From contig NZ_JACVXD010000013.1 of the NCBI RefSeq assembly GCF_014596975.1, positions 1-64,000 of the forward strand: a stretch of 64,000 nt of DNA, in the 5' to 3' direction. The position numbers were made by a program, and so were the translations under genes. Numbering within the stretch: the stretch's first letter is position 1; every line of letters begins with the position of its first letter. Under the pieces are notes generated by a model that saw only the letters and a list, made by a program, of their open reading frames with translations, made no database searches and was not told where the DNA came from. Positions 7,202 to 19,356 of the stretch are shown one piece after another. This DNA is from Aestuariibaculum marinum (lineage in GTDB: Bacteria; Bacteroidota; Bacteroidia; Flavobacteriales; Flavobacteriaceae).

Positions 7202-8044
7202 ATGAAAATAGGAATAACAGGAGCTACCGGTCAACTTGGAACACTGGTAGTAGAACAATTGAAAAAAAGAGGGTTTAGTGATAATCTGGTAGCTTTAGTA
7301 CGCTCTAAAGAAAAAGCCAAATCGTTAGAAATTGAAGCGCGTGAATTCGACTATAACAATTCTGAAAGTTTAGAAAAAGCACTTATCGGAATTGACAGAT
7401 TAGTATTTATTTCTGCTAACGAAATAGGACAAAGAGCAAGACAACATAAAAACGTTATTGACGCTGCTAAAAAATCGAATGTTAACTGGATTGCTTATAC
7501 CAGTCTACTTAGAGCAGATAGCTCTACTTTAAATTTAGCAGGCGAACATTTAACTACAGAACAAGAACTTAAAACCTCTGGTGTAAATCACACCATATTG
7601 CGCAACGGTTGGTATACCGAAAACTATACGGCTTCTGTACCAAGTGCCATAGAAAATGGCGCTTTTATTGGTTGTACTGGTGACGGAAAAATATCTTCTG
7701 CTGCACGACTAGATTTTGCAGAAGCTTTAGCTATTGTTATTACAAATGAAGAACATAAAGGAAAAGTTTTTGAACTTGCTGGAGATGAAAGTTACACACT
7801 AACCGAACTAGCTGCCGAAATTTCTAATCAAACCGGAAAAAACATTCCTTATAACAATCTTCCAGAAGAAGCTTATGCTAGTATTTTGCTACAAGTAGGG
7901 CTACCCGAAGGCCTTGCAAAAGGTTTAGCGAGTTGGGACGTATCGGCATCTAACGGCGATTTATTTGACGACAATCATCAGCTTTCCACATTATTAGGAA
8001 GACCTACAACGCCTTTAGCCAAATCTATAAGTGAGGTTTTATAA
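7202..8044 (+). CDS. qorB: NAD(P)H:quinone oxidoreductase-like NmrA/SDR protein (QorB/YtfG type)
   Basis: A 280-residue atypical short-chain dehydrogenase. The N-terminal Rossmann motif is GITGATGQLG (residues 3-12). The NmrA-like features VFISANEIGQR, AYTSLLRADSS and TILRNGWYTENY follow. These match E. coli QorB (YtfG), which reduces quinones with NADPH. It lacks the classical SDR Tyr-x-x-x-Lys pair, as expected for this subgroup. It is cytoplasmic. It is divergent from an HxlR regulator with paired operators in between, so induction by electrophilic or quinone stress is likely. The gene is followed by a decayed YceI gene and a DODA dioxygenase. Confidence 0.8.
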   Translation: MKIGITGATGQLGTLVVEQLKKRGFSDNLVALVRSKEKAKSLEIEAREFDYNNSESLEKALIGIDRLVFISANEIGQRARQHKNVIDAAKKSNVNWIAYTSLLRADSSTLNLAGEHLTTEQELKTSGVNHTILRNGWYTENYTASVPSAIENGAFIGCTGDGKISSAARLDFAEALAIVITNEEHKGKVFELAGDESYTLTELAAEISNQTGKNIPYNNLPEEAYASILLQVGLPEGLAKGLASWDVSASNGDLFDDNHQLSTLLGRPTTPLAKSISEVL

Positions 8045-8070
8045 ACAAAATTCTAGCGTTAAAACAAATA

Positions 8071-8583
8071 TGGACCAATACCCCTCCACATTCTCATCTA
8101 TATTTTACCATAGTTCATTTAGGTTTCAATCATATAAACAGAACTTTTAATGGTACTACTATAGACATAAGAACCTCAAAATCAAATTTAGTGACGCTAT
8201 TTTTAATTTAAATGCTAAAGCTAATAACATTAATACCCTTGTTAGATAACAAAAATACACACTTAAAAAGTGCTTATTTTTTTGATGTTGAGAATCACGA
8301 ATCTATTACTTTTGAAAGTAAGTCGTTAACTAAAGTTGACGATGATGAATATAAATTAACTGATGCTCTAACCATAGAAGGAATAAGTAAATAGGTGGTT
8401 TTAGATGTTGAAAATGGAGGAACTAACAAAGCCCTTGGGGTAATGAAAAGCTCGCTCTAGAGATTACAGGAAAAATTAATCGTAAAGATTGGGAATTAAA
8501 CTGGAATGCGGCTATAGAAACTGGAGGCGTTTTGGTAGCAGATGAAGTAAAAATCACTGCTGAAGTACTGTTTACAAAACAGG
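8071..8583 (+). pseudogene. YceI-family gene, decayed by frameshifts and a stop
   Basis: Translation in shifting frames rebuilds most of a YceI-like lipid-binding protein. The pieces are WTNTPPHSHLYFTIVHLGF and NRTFNG (from 8071), KFSDAIFNLNAKANNINT in another frame (about 8180-8235), then HLKSAYFFDVENHESITF, then KVDDDEYKLTDALTIEGISK followed by an in-frame TAG (8392-8394) where proline is usual. VVLDVENGGTNK follows the stop, and after a further shift near 8430 comes PWGNEKLALEITGKINRKDW and LNWNAAIETGGVLVADEVKI. At least three frame changes plus one stop show inactivation. No start codon is left at the proper place. The sequence is still easy to recognise, so the loss seems recent. An ATG-started frame at 8212-8394 is only part of this gene. 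Confidence 0.9.
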
Positions 8584-8605
8584 TTCCTTTAATGATTTTT
8601 ATGAA

Positions 8606-9493
8606 ATGGATAGAAAAAAATTTTTAAAATCATTGGCAGTATTGCCCCTAATAGGTTCAAGTATGAATTTAAAAGATTTAGAAAAAATGACCTCAACTAT
8701 GAGTAATACAGGTAAAATGCCTGTATTATTCCTTGGTCATGGTAGCCCTATGAATGCTATCGAGGAGAATGAGTTCGTTCAAAATTTTAGAACATTAGGT
8801 CAGGAACTTACTCGACCAAATGCTATTTTGTGTATTTCGGCTCACTGGGAAACACGTGGTACCTTTGTAACAGCTATGCAGAATCCACCAACTATTCACG
8901 ACTTTGGTGGTTTTCCACAAGCCTTGTTTGATGTACAATATCCTGCTCCCGGCAGTCCTAAATTAGCTCAAGAAACTAAAAACATAATTACAAAAACCGA
9001 AGTTGGTTTAGATGAAAAATGGGGGCTCGATCATGGGGCCTGGAGTGTTATTAAACACCTTTACCCTAATGCCGATATTCCAGTAATTCAAATGAGTATA
9101 GATTATACACAATCGCCAAAATATCATTATGAACTAGCACAACAGCTAAATAAACTACGGCACAAGGGTGTATTGATAATCGGCAGTGGTAATATGGTAC
9201 ATAATCTTCGTATGGTGGCCTGGAATAAACTTAACGAAGAATATGCTTATGACTGGGCAACCGAGGCTAACGAAAAAATGAAAAGCTTCATTTTAAATAA
9301 TGACCATAATAGCCTTATCAATTTCAGATCTCAAGGCAAAGCTTTCGATTTGGCTATTCCTACGCCTGAACATTACTTACCGTTACTTTATACCTTGGCT
9401 CTAAAAGAAGACAACGAAAAAGTCACCTTGTTTAACGATAAGCCTGTGGCTGGATCACTAACTATGACTTCTTTGAAGATAGATAATATATAA
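8606..9493 (+). CDS. ygiD: DODA-type extradiol ring-cleavage dioxygenase (YgiD-like)
   Basis: A 295-residue member of the 4,5-DOPA extradiol dioxygenase family, which opens catechol rings with oxygen at a single metal ion. Visible motifs are FLGHGSPMNAI (metal His), CISAHWETRG (metal His), GLDHGAWSVIKHLYP and IIGSGNMVHNLR, in normal order. Residues 1-30 form an extra N-terminal leader (MDRKKFLKSLAVLPLIGSS), resembling a signal or Tat-like leader with RKKFLK, so export is possible. The catalytic part begins near residue 38 with MPVLFLGHGSP. It follows the YceI pseudogene by about 20 bp and may share a transcript with the QorB-like gene. The natural substrate is not known. Confidence 0.85.
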   Translation: MDRKKFLKSLAVLPLIGSSMNLKDLEKMTSTMSNTGKMPVLFLGHGSPMNAIEENEFVQNFRTLGQELTRPNAILCISAHWETRGTFVTAMQNPPTIHDFGGFPQALFDVQYPAPGSPKLAQETKNIITKTEVGLDEKWGLDHGAWSVIKHLYPNADIPVIQMSIDYTQSPKYHYELAQQLNKLRHKGVLIIGSGNMVHNLRMVAWNKLNEEYAYDWATEANEKMKSFILNNDHNSLINFRSQGKAFDLAIPTPEHYLPLLYTLALKEDNEKVTLFNDKPVAGSLTMTSLKIDNI

Positions 9494-9526
9494 TCTTAGG
9501 TAAAGCGAATTACAAAAACGATAATA

Positions 9527-11110
9527 CTATTCATCTTCCTGATCCTCAATAAATCTTTCAATTTGCGTAGTTTGCACTCTTGCATTACGCTTTACCTTGT
9601 ACCGTAAATTCCTTAAACGTTCCCTGCGTAACCCCTTCAATAAAGAAAATGTCATAACCAGTAAAATAATAGCAAAGGGAAAAGCCGCTAACATAACGGT
9701 GGTTTGTAAAGTGCTTAAACCGCCTCCTATTAGTAATGAGATAGCCAAAAGTCCTTCTATTAAAGCCCAAAATATACGCGTACCTACCGGAGCATCAAGT
9801 TTTCCTCCGGTAGTAATAAAATCAACAACCAAAGAACCACTATCACTTGAAGTCACAAAAAAGCTGATAATTAAAAGTATAGCGATAACACTTAAAATAG
9901 AACTAAACGGATAGTTCTTTAACATTTCAAATAGAGCTGTAGAAATATCTTTACTTACCGCTCCTGAAATATCTGCTAAATGATTTAACTCTAAATGAAT
10001 TGCTGAAGAACCAAACACCGTAAACCATAAAAACGAAAATACTGTTGGCAAAATTACTACCCCTGTTAAAAACTCTCTTATGGTTCTACCTTTTGATATT
10101 CTTGCTATAAAAATTCCAACAAAAGGACTCCAGGCAATCCACCAGGCCCAATAAAAAATAGTCCAGTTATTTTGCCATTTTGTTTCGGCATAAACCTCCG
10201 TATAAGTTCCCAATTCTATTATGTTTTGAACATACAAACCAATGTTCTCAAGAAACGAATCTAAAAGGAAAACTGTTGGCCCAATAATCAACATTAATAA
10301 CATAAATACTACAGCTATTTTAATGTTAAGCTCGCTTAGCATTTTTACGCCTTTATCTAATCCAGAAACTATAGATGCTGTTGCCAGTAAGGTTGTAATT
10401 GAAATAAAAATGATTTGGTTTCTAACACTGTTTTCTATACCAAATAAAAAATGTAAACCCGATCCCACCTGTTGAGCACCAAAACCAAGGGTTGTAGCTA
10501 AACCAAACAAACATGCGATTACTGCTAAAGTATCTACCACATGTCCAAAAATCCCATTAATTCTTTTACCTAAAAGTGGAGCAAATAGAGATCTTACTGT
10601 GAGTGGTAGTTTTCTGTTAAAAGTGAAAAAGGCAAACGCCAAAGCAATCATACCATAGACCGCCCAAGGGTGTAAACCATAATGTAAAAACGTAAATTTA
10701 AAAGCCTGTTTAGCAGCATCAACTTCTCCATTAACAGGGATTGGCGGAACAGCAAAATGCTGAATTGGTTCTGCAACACCATAAAATATAAGTCCTATTC
10801 CCATTCCTGCCGAAAACAACATCGAATACCAGGCAAAATTGCTAAAGTCTGGTGACGCACTTCTTCCGCCCAACTTTATTTTCCCAAACTTACTAAAGGC
10901 TAATAAGATTGCAACTACCAATAAGGTGTTTACCGTAAACACAAAAAACCATCCAATTTTATCGTAAATCAAGTTTCTAATTTCCAGAAAAAAATCACTT
11001 AAGGGTTCGCCTAATATTATAGCAACAGAGACAAAAATTAAAATTATTAAAGCTGCGGGAATAAATACAGGATAATGAAAATCAAGTATTTTATTTTGAG
11101 ATTTTTTCAA
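9527..11110 (-). CDS. BCCT-family transporter (betaine/choline/carnitine)
   Basis: A 527-residue inner-membrane protein with about 12 hydrophobic helices. Typical BCCT motifs are the glycine-rich GMGIGLIFYGVAEPIQHF (TM3 region, sodium and substrate site) and the tryptophan-rich WAWWIAWSPFVGIFIARISK with GRTIREF after it (TM8). The family takes up glycine betaine, choline or related osmolytes, usually with sodium or protons. The C-terminal tail is charged (RRERLRNLRYKVKRNAR), as in osmosensing members. The gene ends 33 bp from the convergent DODA gene. No substrate-specific neighbour is present, so glycine betaine is the default guess. Confidence 0.9.
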   Translation of the reverse strand: MKKSQNKILDFHYPVFIPAALIILIFVSVAIILGEPLSDFFLEIRNLIYDKIGWFFVFTVNTLLVVAILLAFSKFGKIKLGGRSASPDFSNFAWYSMLFSAGMGIGLIFYGVAEPIQHFAVPPIPVNGEVDAAKQAFKFTFLHYGLHPWAVYGMIALAFAFFTFNRKLPLTVRSLFAPLLGKRINGIFGHVVDTLAVIACLFGLATTLGFGAQQVGSGLHFLFGIENSVRNQIIFISITTLLATASIVSGLDKGVKMLSELNIKIAVVFMLLMLIIGPTVFLLDSFLENIGLYVQNIIELGTYTEVYAETKWQNNWTIFYWAWWIAWSPFVGIFIARISKGRTIREFLTGVVILPTVFSFLWFTVFGSSAIHLELNHLADISGAVSKDISTALFEMLKNYPFSSILSVIAILLIISFFVTSSDSGSLVVDFITTGGKLDAPVGTRIFWALIEGLLAISLLIGGGLSTLQTTVMLAAFPFAIILLVMTFSLLKGLRRERLRNLRYKVKRNARVQTTQIERFIEDQEDE

Positions 11111-11405
11111 GACTCTTATGTTTTAGATTTAAAAAAATATATGTGCTTTTGCTATGATGATAGTCACAAAAAGACAATAAAACGATTCTAGAAGATTAAG
11201 TGAATACTTAAGTTAGATAAACAACCAAAATCATTAAAGGCTAAATGTAAGGATATTATCAAGTAATTACAAATAACTCACCTATGCAAATCATACGCTA
11301 TTTGAGTTTTGAATTTAATTCATTACCCAGTGACAAATTAGATTCCTGAGAATATTTCACAAAAAAACATGACATATTAATCTTAAAATCTAAATGTAAA
11401 AGCCG
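11111..11405. other. Intergenic region upstream of the BCCT gene
   Basis: About 300 bp of AT-rich sequence with no plausible gene. It holds the upstream region of the leftward BCCT gene and ends at the terminator of the leftward starch operon. I see no clear promoter consensus or repeat. Confidence 0.4.
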
Positions 11406-11442
11406 AAAAAAAGCCTCTTGAATACATCCAAGAGGCTTTTTT
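11406..11442 (-). terminator. Terminator of the maltose/starch operon
   Basis: AAGCCTCTTG (11411-11420) pairs with CAAGAGGCTT (11429-11438) around an 8-nt loop. On the minus strand the stem is followed by a run of T. It lies 19 bp after the GH97 stop codon and closes the operon that starts at 21381. Confidence 0.85.
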
Positions 11443-11460
11443 ATTTAGATACTTTTTATT

Positions 11461-13587
<2,127 letters not shown>

Positions 13588-13600
13588 TTAGTTGGTTCGT

Positions 13601-15046
13601 TTATTTACTGATTAGAATTTTAAATTCCCAAGGACTCAATTTTAAAATCTCTCCTTGTTTTAAATCAGTTTTTGTATTGGTTATAAAATCGGTAAACTGC
13701 CCTGAAAAAGGTAAATTTACTTCTTGTTTTGCTTTTGAAAAGTTACCAATGAAAACCAATTTATCTTGTTCTTTATGTCGTTCCAAAACCAAAACATCTT
13801 TATTTTCAACATTTATAATATTAAGTCCTGCAGAAACTTTACCTCCATTTAAGGCCTTATTGGTATTTTTAAGCTTACCTAATTCCTCTAATACATTCCA
13901 GGTTTCACCTTTTGTTTTCGGGATAGAATCTTTTTCAAAAAACTTTAATCGATAATCTAAACCATATTCCTGTCCTGAATAAATTAACGGCATCCCGGGC
14001 ATCACATAAGTTAAGGCCGTCATTAAATCACCTGCTTCGCCTAAGCGCTCTTTTACGGTACCATTCCATGAATTTTCATCGTGATTGGTTACAAAATTCA
14101 TTAAAATATCATCCGATTCGTATTCGGTTTTACTTTTGTCTATATAAGTTTTTATATCACTTACTTTCATTTTTCCCTGGGCCACTTCATTCAAAATATG
14201 ATGAAACTCCCAGCCATAAGCCATATCAAACAAATTGGCTTTTAATAGCTCAGGTTGTGATGCTTCAGCCAACATAAAAATATCCTTTTTCGCTCGAAGT
14301 TCAGGAATGGCCTGTGCCCAGAAATCGGTCGGTACATTACTTGCTACATCACAACGGAAACCATCAACATTTTCTTCAGTAATCCAGTAACTCATATCGG
14401 CTATCATTTCTTTACGCATATCTGGATTGTCATAGTTTAAATCGGCTACATCACCCCACCCCCAAGATTCTCCGGTATCTGGATTTATAGGATCTATAAT
14501 CTCCCCGTTATCGTTTTGTGTGTAATAATCTGGATGATTTTTTATCCATTCGTGATCCCATCCGGTATGATTTGGCACCCAATCTAAAATCACATAAATA
14601 TCGTTATCGTGAGCTGTTTTAACCAGATTTCTGAAATCTTCAATAGTTCCAAATTCCGGATTTATTTTAGTATAATCTGAAACCGCGTAATAACTACCTA
14701 ACATTTTAGCACGTTCGGCTTCATCTTCAATTTTATAAGCAAAATCACCACCTGTGGCTTTTCTGTTGGTTTCTGAAATTGAAAAAACCGGCATCAACCA
14801 AATAATTTTTACACCTAATTGTTTTAACTGAGGAATATCTTTAGTGAACGCTTCAAACGAACCTGCCTTAGAATACTGACGAATATTAGCTTCATAAATC
14901 ACGGCAGACTCTAAAACACTATTGTTAATAGGTTTAACCACTTGTGATTCCTGAAGTATTTCAATCTCCTGCACAACCTCTTTTTTCCCATTTTTACAGG
15001 AAATAAAAAACAGTATAACAGGTATTAGTAACATTAGTTTTTTCAT
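13601..15046 (-). CDS. GH13 alpha-amylase-family lipoprotein
   Basis: A 481-residue GH13 enzyme with a lipoprotein signal (MKKLMLLIPVILFFISCKNG; lipid-modified Cys17). The conserved GH13 regions are present: DWVPNHTG (region I), GFRCDVASN with nucleophile Asp233 (II), MLAEAS with acid/base Glu261 (III) and FVTNHDENSW with Asp323 (IV). The gap between regions I and II includes WGWGDVADLNYDNP. At this length it has a barrel, a short B domain and a small C-terminal beta domain, and no carbohydrate-binding module. It probably cuts short maltodextrins in the periplasm or at a membrane surface. It lies 12 bp after the SusA-like gene and 28 bp before GH97, in the same operon. Confidence 0.9.
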   Translation of the reverse strand: MKKLMLLIPVILFFISCKNGKKEVVQEIEILQESQVVKPINNSVLESAVIYEANIRQYSKAGSFEAFTKDIPQLKQLGVKIIWLMPVFSISETNRKATGGDFAYKIEDEAERAKMLGSYYAVSDYTKINPEFGTIEDFRNLVKTAHDNDIYVILDWVPNHTGWDHEWIKNHPDYYTQNDNGEIIDPINPDTGESWGWGDVADLNYDNPDMRKEMIADMSYWITEENVDGFRCDVASNVPTDFWAQAIPELRAKKDIFMLAEASQPELLKANLFDMAYGWEFHHILNEVAQGKMKVSDIKTYIDKSKTEYESDDILMNFVTNHDENSWNGTVKERLGEAGDLMTALTYVMPGMPLIYSGQEYGLDYRLKFFEKDSIPKTKGETWNVLEELGKLKNTNKALNGGKVSAGLNIINVENKDVLVLERHKEQDKLVFIGNFSKAKQEVNLPFSGQFTDFITNTKTDLKQGEILKLSPWEFKILISK

Positions 15047-15058
15047 TATATCTTATAT

Positions 15059-17014
15059 TTAGTTTTTAAATTTTGTTGAATATATAGTGACTCCTTCAGG
15101 ATTCATTTCAACTGAATCATCCCACACACCTATGTCTTCACTAATTATGTTTTTAATCTTTTTCCCTTTTAAACCGAGCTCAGAAAACCTTGATGTAGAT
15201 AAACTTGTCTCGTTAGATTTATTTAGAATAATAGCAACAACCTCATCTTCCAACACTCGAAACAATAGATAAACACCATTTTCCGGAGCAAAATGAATCG
15301 TCTTACCTTCATGAATAGCTTTACTGTGTTTTCGATAATTCACCAGTTTTTTAACAAACTGCTGCATATTTATTTGAGCTGTTGTTAAACCCTCTCCCGT
15401 AAATGCATTTATGGAATCACCTTGCCAACCACCTGGAAAATCCGTTCGAATTAATCCGTGATCGCCGGGCTTTTCAGTGTCATTCATCAAAATCTCGGTA
15501 CCGTAATAAAACTGTGGTATTCTTGGCATGAGAAACATATACGTCAAAGCCATTTTTACCTTTTCAGCATTGTCATGAACCTGAGTACTAATACGACTCA
15601 TATCGTGATTATCGGCAAAAATTAGAATGTCTTTTGGCGAAGCATAATAAAAATCGTTAGCCAAACCCTCATAGATTTTAATAAGTCCCGTATCCCAGCC
15701 TTCTTCTTCATTTAACCCATTAACTATCTGACTTTGCATCGCAAAATCCATCGGAGATTTTAAATTGGAATCGTAACCATCACGATTATTCGCACCTTCC
15801 TGCCAGTAGCCAATAATTAATGGGTTTATACTCCACTCTTCACCTACAATGGAAAAATTAGGATATTCATTCATAATAGCTCCCGCCCAACGACTCATAA
15901 ATCCTTTATCCGAATACGGATAGGTGTCCTGACGAATACCACCTAATCCTGCCGTTTCTATCCACCAAATACTATTTTGAATAATGTACTTCGCCATAAA
16001 TGGATTCTTCTGATTCAAGTCTGGCATAGACGACACAAACCAACCATCGCTCATGTCTTGCTTATCTTTAGCAGATGCATAAGGGTCCTGATTACTGGTA
16101 CGCCTGTGATTGGAATTGGTTAAATGCGATTTATCTTCAAATTTTTTCTGTTGGCTTATCCAATCTACAAACGGCAAATCTTTCATCCACCAGTGCTCGG
16201 AACCGCAATGATTAGCCACCTGATCCATAATGAGTTTGATGCCTTTTTGTCGTGCTTGTTCAGATAATTCCAGATAGTCTTCCAAAGTACCAAAGCGTGG
16301 GTCAATTTCGTAAAAATTGGTCATTGCATAGCCATGATAAGAGCTTTCGGGCATATCGTTAGTAAGTAACGGACAAGGCCAAATGGCGGTAAACCCTAAA
16401 TCTTCAATATAATCCAAATGATTGGCAATGCCTTTAATGTCCCCGCCATGTCTGGCATAATCATTCGTTCTATCAATGGTTTTCTCCAGAAGTTTTTCAT
16501 TAATATCTTTTGAAGGATCTCCGTTTGCAAATCGGTCTGGCGTGATTAAATAAATGGCGTCTGAACTGTTAAAACCTACATAATCTTCAGAAGGCTTTAC
16601 TCTTGATTTCAACTCATAAGTTTGATGCTTTTCTTCACCATTTTCAAACTTAAAATCGATATTGAATTTTCCAGGCTTGGTCTGCTCATCAATTTGCAAA
16701 TTGATAAACAAATAATTCGGACTATCTCCTTTATGAACTGCTTCAATAGTTACTCCTTGATAAGTAATTTCCGGTCGAGCATTTGAAATACCAGCACTCT
16801 TCACAAGTAATTGCAAATCCTGACTCTTAAAACCTACCCACCAATTTAAAGGTTCTATGCGTTCCACGTCGTTGTGTTCTGAAATTTTAACATCGGTATA
16901 AGATACTATTTCTTTTTCCTCTTTTTGATGCTTACAGGCCATATTTAACATTAGGACACACAAAACAAAAAATGGCTTTAACAAACGATATGTATTCAAA
17001 TTATTCTGAAACAT
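15059..17014 (-). CDS. susA: GH13 neopullulanase/cyclomaltodextrinase, SusA-like
   Basis: A 651-residue GH13 enzyme with a lipoprotein-type signal ending LNMAC (Cys26). An N-terminal beta-sandwich (residues about 45-145) like the cyclomaltodextrinase N domain precedes the barrel. It carries AIYLITPDRFANGDP, a calcium-binding loop typical of this subgroup. Catalytic regions are MDQVANHCG (I), GGIRQDTYP with nucleophile Asp363 (II), VGEEWS with acid/base Glu392 (III) and FADNHDMSR with Asp471 (IV). SusA of Bacteroides cleaves pullulan and maltodextrins in the periplasm; the same is inferred here. The start overlaps the end of the GH65 gene by 14 bp, showing translational coupling. Confidence 0.9.
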   Translation of the reverse strand: MFQNNLNTYRLLKPFFVLCVLMLNMACKHQKEEKEIVSYTDVKISEHNDVERIEPLNWWVGFKSQDLQLLVKSAGISNARPEITYQGVTIEAVHKGDSPNYLFINLQIDEQTKPGKFNIDFKFENGEEKHQTYELKSRVKPSEDYVGFNSSDAIYLITPDRFANGDPSKDINEKLLEKTIDRTNDYARHGGDIKGIANHLDYIEDLGFTAIWPCPLLTNDMPESSYHGYAMTNFYEIDPRFGTLEDYLELSEQARQKGIKLIMDQVANHCGSEHWWMKDLPFVDWISQQKKFEDKSHLTNSNHRRTSNQDPYASAKDKQDMSDGWFVSSMPDLNQKNPFMAKYIIQNSIWWIETAGLGGIRQDTYPYSDKGFMSRWAGAIMNEYPNFSIVGEEWSINPLIIGYWQEGANNRDGYDSNLKSPMDFAMQSQIVNGLNEEEGWDTGLIKIYEGLANDFYYASPKDILIFADNHDMSRISTQVHDNAEKVKMALTYMFLMPRIPQFYYGTEILMNDTEKPGDHGLIRTDFPGGWQGDSINAFTGEGLTTAQINMQQFVKKLVNYRKHSKAIHEGKTIHFAPENGVYLLFRVLEDEVVAIILNKSNETSLSTSRFSELGLKGKKIKNIISEDIGVWDDSVEMNPEGVTIYSTKFKN

Positions 17015-19313
17015 TCTCTATTTTTTTAGACGCAATTACATGTAATTTACCATTTACTAAAATTTGCAATTCAGTATTACCTTCTAGTTCAAAAGTGGTT
17101 TCCTGTTGCGTAACATAAACCTTTAAAATTTGATTTCGGAAATTGATTTTAAAGGAATACCCCTGCCATTGTTTCGGGATTTTTGGAGTAAACGACAACA
17201 TATTTTCTACAATCCGCATACCTCCAAATCCTTCAACAATACTCATCCAAGTACCAGCCATAGAGGTAATGTGCAAACCTTCGTGAACCTCCTTATTATA
17301 ATCGTCTAAATCTAAACGTGATGTACGTAAATAAAACGTATACGCCTGCTCCATACGGTCTAATTTAGCCGCCTGAATGCTATGAACACAAGGCGATAAT
17401 GAACTTTCGTGAACGGTAAATGGTTCATAGAAATCAAAATGACGCTCTAAATTTTCCTGAGTAAACTGATCTTCGAAAAAGTAAAACCCTTGCAACACAT
17501 CGGCTTGTTTAATGTATGGCGAACGCAAAATGCGATCCCAGCTCCATTTCTGGTTGATTGGACGTTGCGATTGGTCTAAATCAGCTACTGTTACTAAGTC
17601 CTTATCTAAAAACCCGTCTTGTTGCAAGAATACCTGATGTTTTTCAGAATACGGAAAATACATATTATCTGCAACTTGCTGCCACTCTTCAATTTCAGGA
17701 GCAGACAACTTCGTTTTGTTCATGATTCGGCTATAATCTGAGTGATACTCCGACTCCACTTTATTTATATTTTCAATCGCATAAAGAATACACCATTGTG
17801 CTAAATAGTTCGTGTACCAGTTGTTATTTACGTTATTTTCGTATTCATTTGGACCTGTCACCCCTAAAATAACATATTTGTTTTTATCGGTTGAAAAACT
17901 GGCCCGTTGCTGCCAAAAGCGAGCTATTCCGATTAAAACTTCCAATCCTTTTTCAGGAATATAGCTGTAATCGTTCGTATAACGGTAGTAATTATAAATA
18001 GCAAAAGCTATGGCGCCGTTACGGTGGATTTCTTCAAAAGTGATCTCCCACTCATTATGACATTCTTCACCGTTCATGGTTACCATCGGGTATAAGGCTG
18101 CACCATTTGTAAAACCAAGTTTTCCGGCGTTTTCAATCGCACGTTCTAAATGGTTGTAGCGGTATTCTAGAAGACTACGCGCTACACTTTGGTTTTTAGT
18201 CGCCATATAAAACGGAATGCAGTAGGCCTCGGTATCCCAATAGGTGCTTCCACCGTACTTCTCACCTGTAAACCCTTTAGGACCAATGTTTAATCTTGAA
18301 TCTTTCCCTAAATAGGTTTGATTTAGCTGAAATATATTAAATCGGATACCTTGCTGTGCTCTAACATCTCCATCGATAGTAATATCGGCCATATCCCAAA
18401 TATTTCCCCACGCATGCATCTGCTTTTCTAATAAGCCTAGAAATCCTAAATCTCTTGCCTTACTTAAGACTTCCTTTGAAGCTGAAACCAATTGAGATTT
18501 CTCATGATTACGATCTACAGTATAACCCCCAAATTTTTCAATTTTATAAGTTTCTCCAGCTTTGATGTCTTTTGAATAACTGAAAACAATTGTATTTGAA
18601 GTCGTTTCTATTTCAGGATTTACTACAACAAAAACATCATTTACAAACACCTGAGATTCCATAAACGTACAGGTATGGAAATTGGTTTTCATTGTTTTCG
18701 CTTCAATAAATGCCTGTGTATGTTCCTGCGATACTCTGGACACATCCCAGAATTTATCATCCCAATTGGTGTCTTCGTTGGTGATTCCGGCGTCTAAATA
18801 CGGAGAGAATGTAATTGAAACATCTGTATTTAACGGTGTAATTTCGTATCGAATAGCGCCAAGTTCGTCTAAATCCAGACTTAAAAAGCGTTTGGTTTTA
18901 ACAGCAACCTGAACATCGTTTTGAAGTGTTGCCTTAAAGCTTCGGCTTAACCAACCTTCTTTCATATTAAGCTCTCTGCGAAAATCTTCAACACTTTTAC
19001 AATTGAATAAATCTAAAGCTTCGCCATTCACCTTAACATTGATACCAATCCAATTGGGTGCGTTTAACACTTTTGCAAAATATTCGGGATAGCCATTTTT
19101 CCACCAGCCTACACGTGTTTTATCCGGATAATATACCCCGGCTATATAACTGCCTTGAAATGTTGGTCCTGAATACTGTTCTTCAAAATTGGCCCGTTGC
19201 CCCATAGCTCCATTACCGATACTGAACAGGCTCTCTGAAGACTTTACGCGACTCGCATCAAAGCCTTCTTCAATAATCGACCATTGATCTGGTTTTATAT
19301 AATCTTGATTCAT
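17001..19313 (-). CDS. mapA: GH65 maltose phosphorylase
   Basis: A 770-residue GH65 phosphorylase, which splits maltose with phosphate into glucose and beta-glucose 1-phosphate. The order is an N-terminal beta-sandwich (to about residue 270), an (alpha/alpha)6 barrel and a short C-terminal beta part. The catalytic acid lies in GEECHNEWEITFEEIHRNG, where Glu423 follows the Trp. VTGPNEYENNVNNNWYTN and the SSLSPCVHSIQAA stretch belong to the phosphate and substrate site. No signal peptide is present, so it is cytoplasmic. Length fits maltose phosphorylases (about 750-770). Kojibiose and trehalose phosphorylases are the alternatives, but the neighbouring pgmB, permease and amylases point to maltose. 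It lies 43 bp after pgmB. Confidence 0.92.
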   Translation of the reverse strand: MNQDYIKPDQWSIIEEGFDASRVKSSESLFSIGNGAMGQRANFEEQYSGPTFQGSYIAGVYYPDKTRVGWWKNGYPEYFAKVLNAPNWIGINVKVNGEALDLFNCKSVEDFRRELNMKEGWLSRSFKATLQNDVQVAVKTKRFLSLDLDELGAIRYEITPLNTDVSITFSPYLDAGITNEDTNWDDKFWDVSRVSQEHTQAFIEAKTMKTNFHTCTFMESQVFVNDVFVVVNPEIETTSNTIVFSYSKDIKAGETYKIEKFGGYTVDRNHEKSQLVSASKEVLSKARDLGFLGLLEKQMHAWGNIWDMADITIDGDVRAQQGIRFNIFQLNQTYLGKDSRLNIGPKGFTGEKYGGSTYWDTEAYCIPFYMATKNQSVARSLLEYRYNHLERAIENAGKLGFTNGAALYPMVTMNGEECHNEWEITFEEIHRNGAIAFAIYNYYRYTNDYSYIPEKGLEVLIGIARFWQQRASFSTDKNKYVILGVTGPNEYENNVNNNWYTNYLAQWCILYAIENINKVESEYHSDYSRIMNKTKLSAPEIEEWQQVADNMYFPYSEKHQVFLQQDGFLDKDLVTVADLDQSQRPINQKWSWDRILRSPYIKQADVLQGFYFFEDQFTQENLERHFDFYEPFTVHESSLSPCVHSIQAAKLDRMEQAYTFYLRTSRLDLDDYNKEVHEGLHITSMAGTWMSIVEGFGGMRIVENMLSFTPKIPKQWQGYSFKINFRNQILKVYVTQQETTFELEGNTELQILVNGKLHVIASKKIENVSE

Positions 19314-19356
19314 TGTTATTTGACACTGTTATTGAATGACATTCAAGTAAAACAGC

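Noticed and set aside
8212..8394. A short independent gene of 60 residues
   Set aside because: Its sequence is the middle of a YceI domain, and the remaining parts lie before and after it in other frames. It is a piece of a pseudogene.
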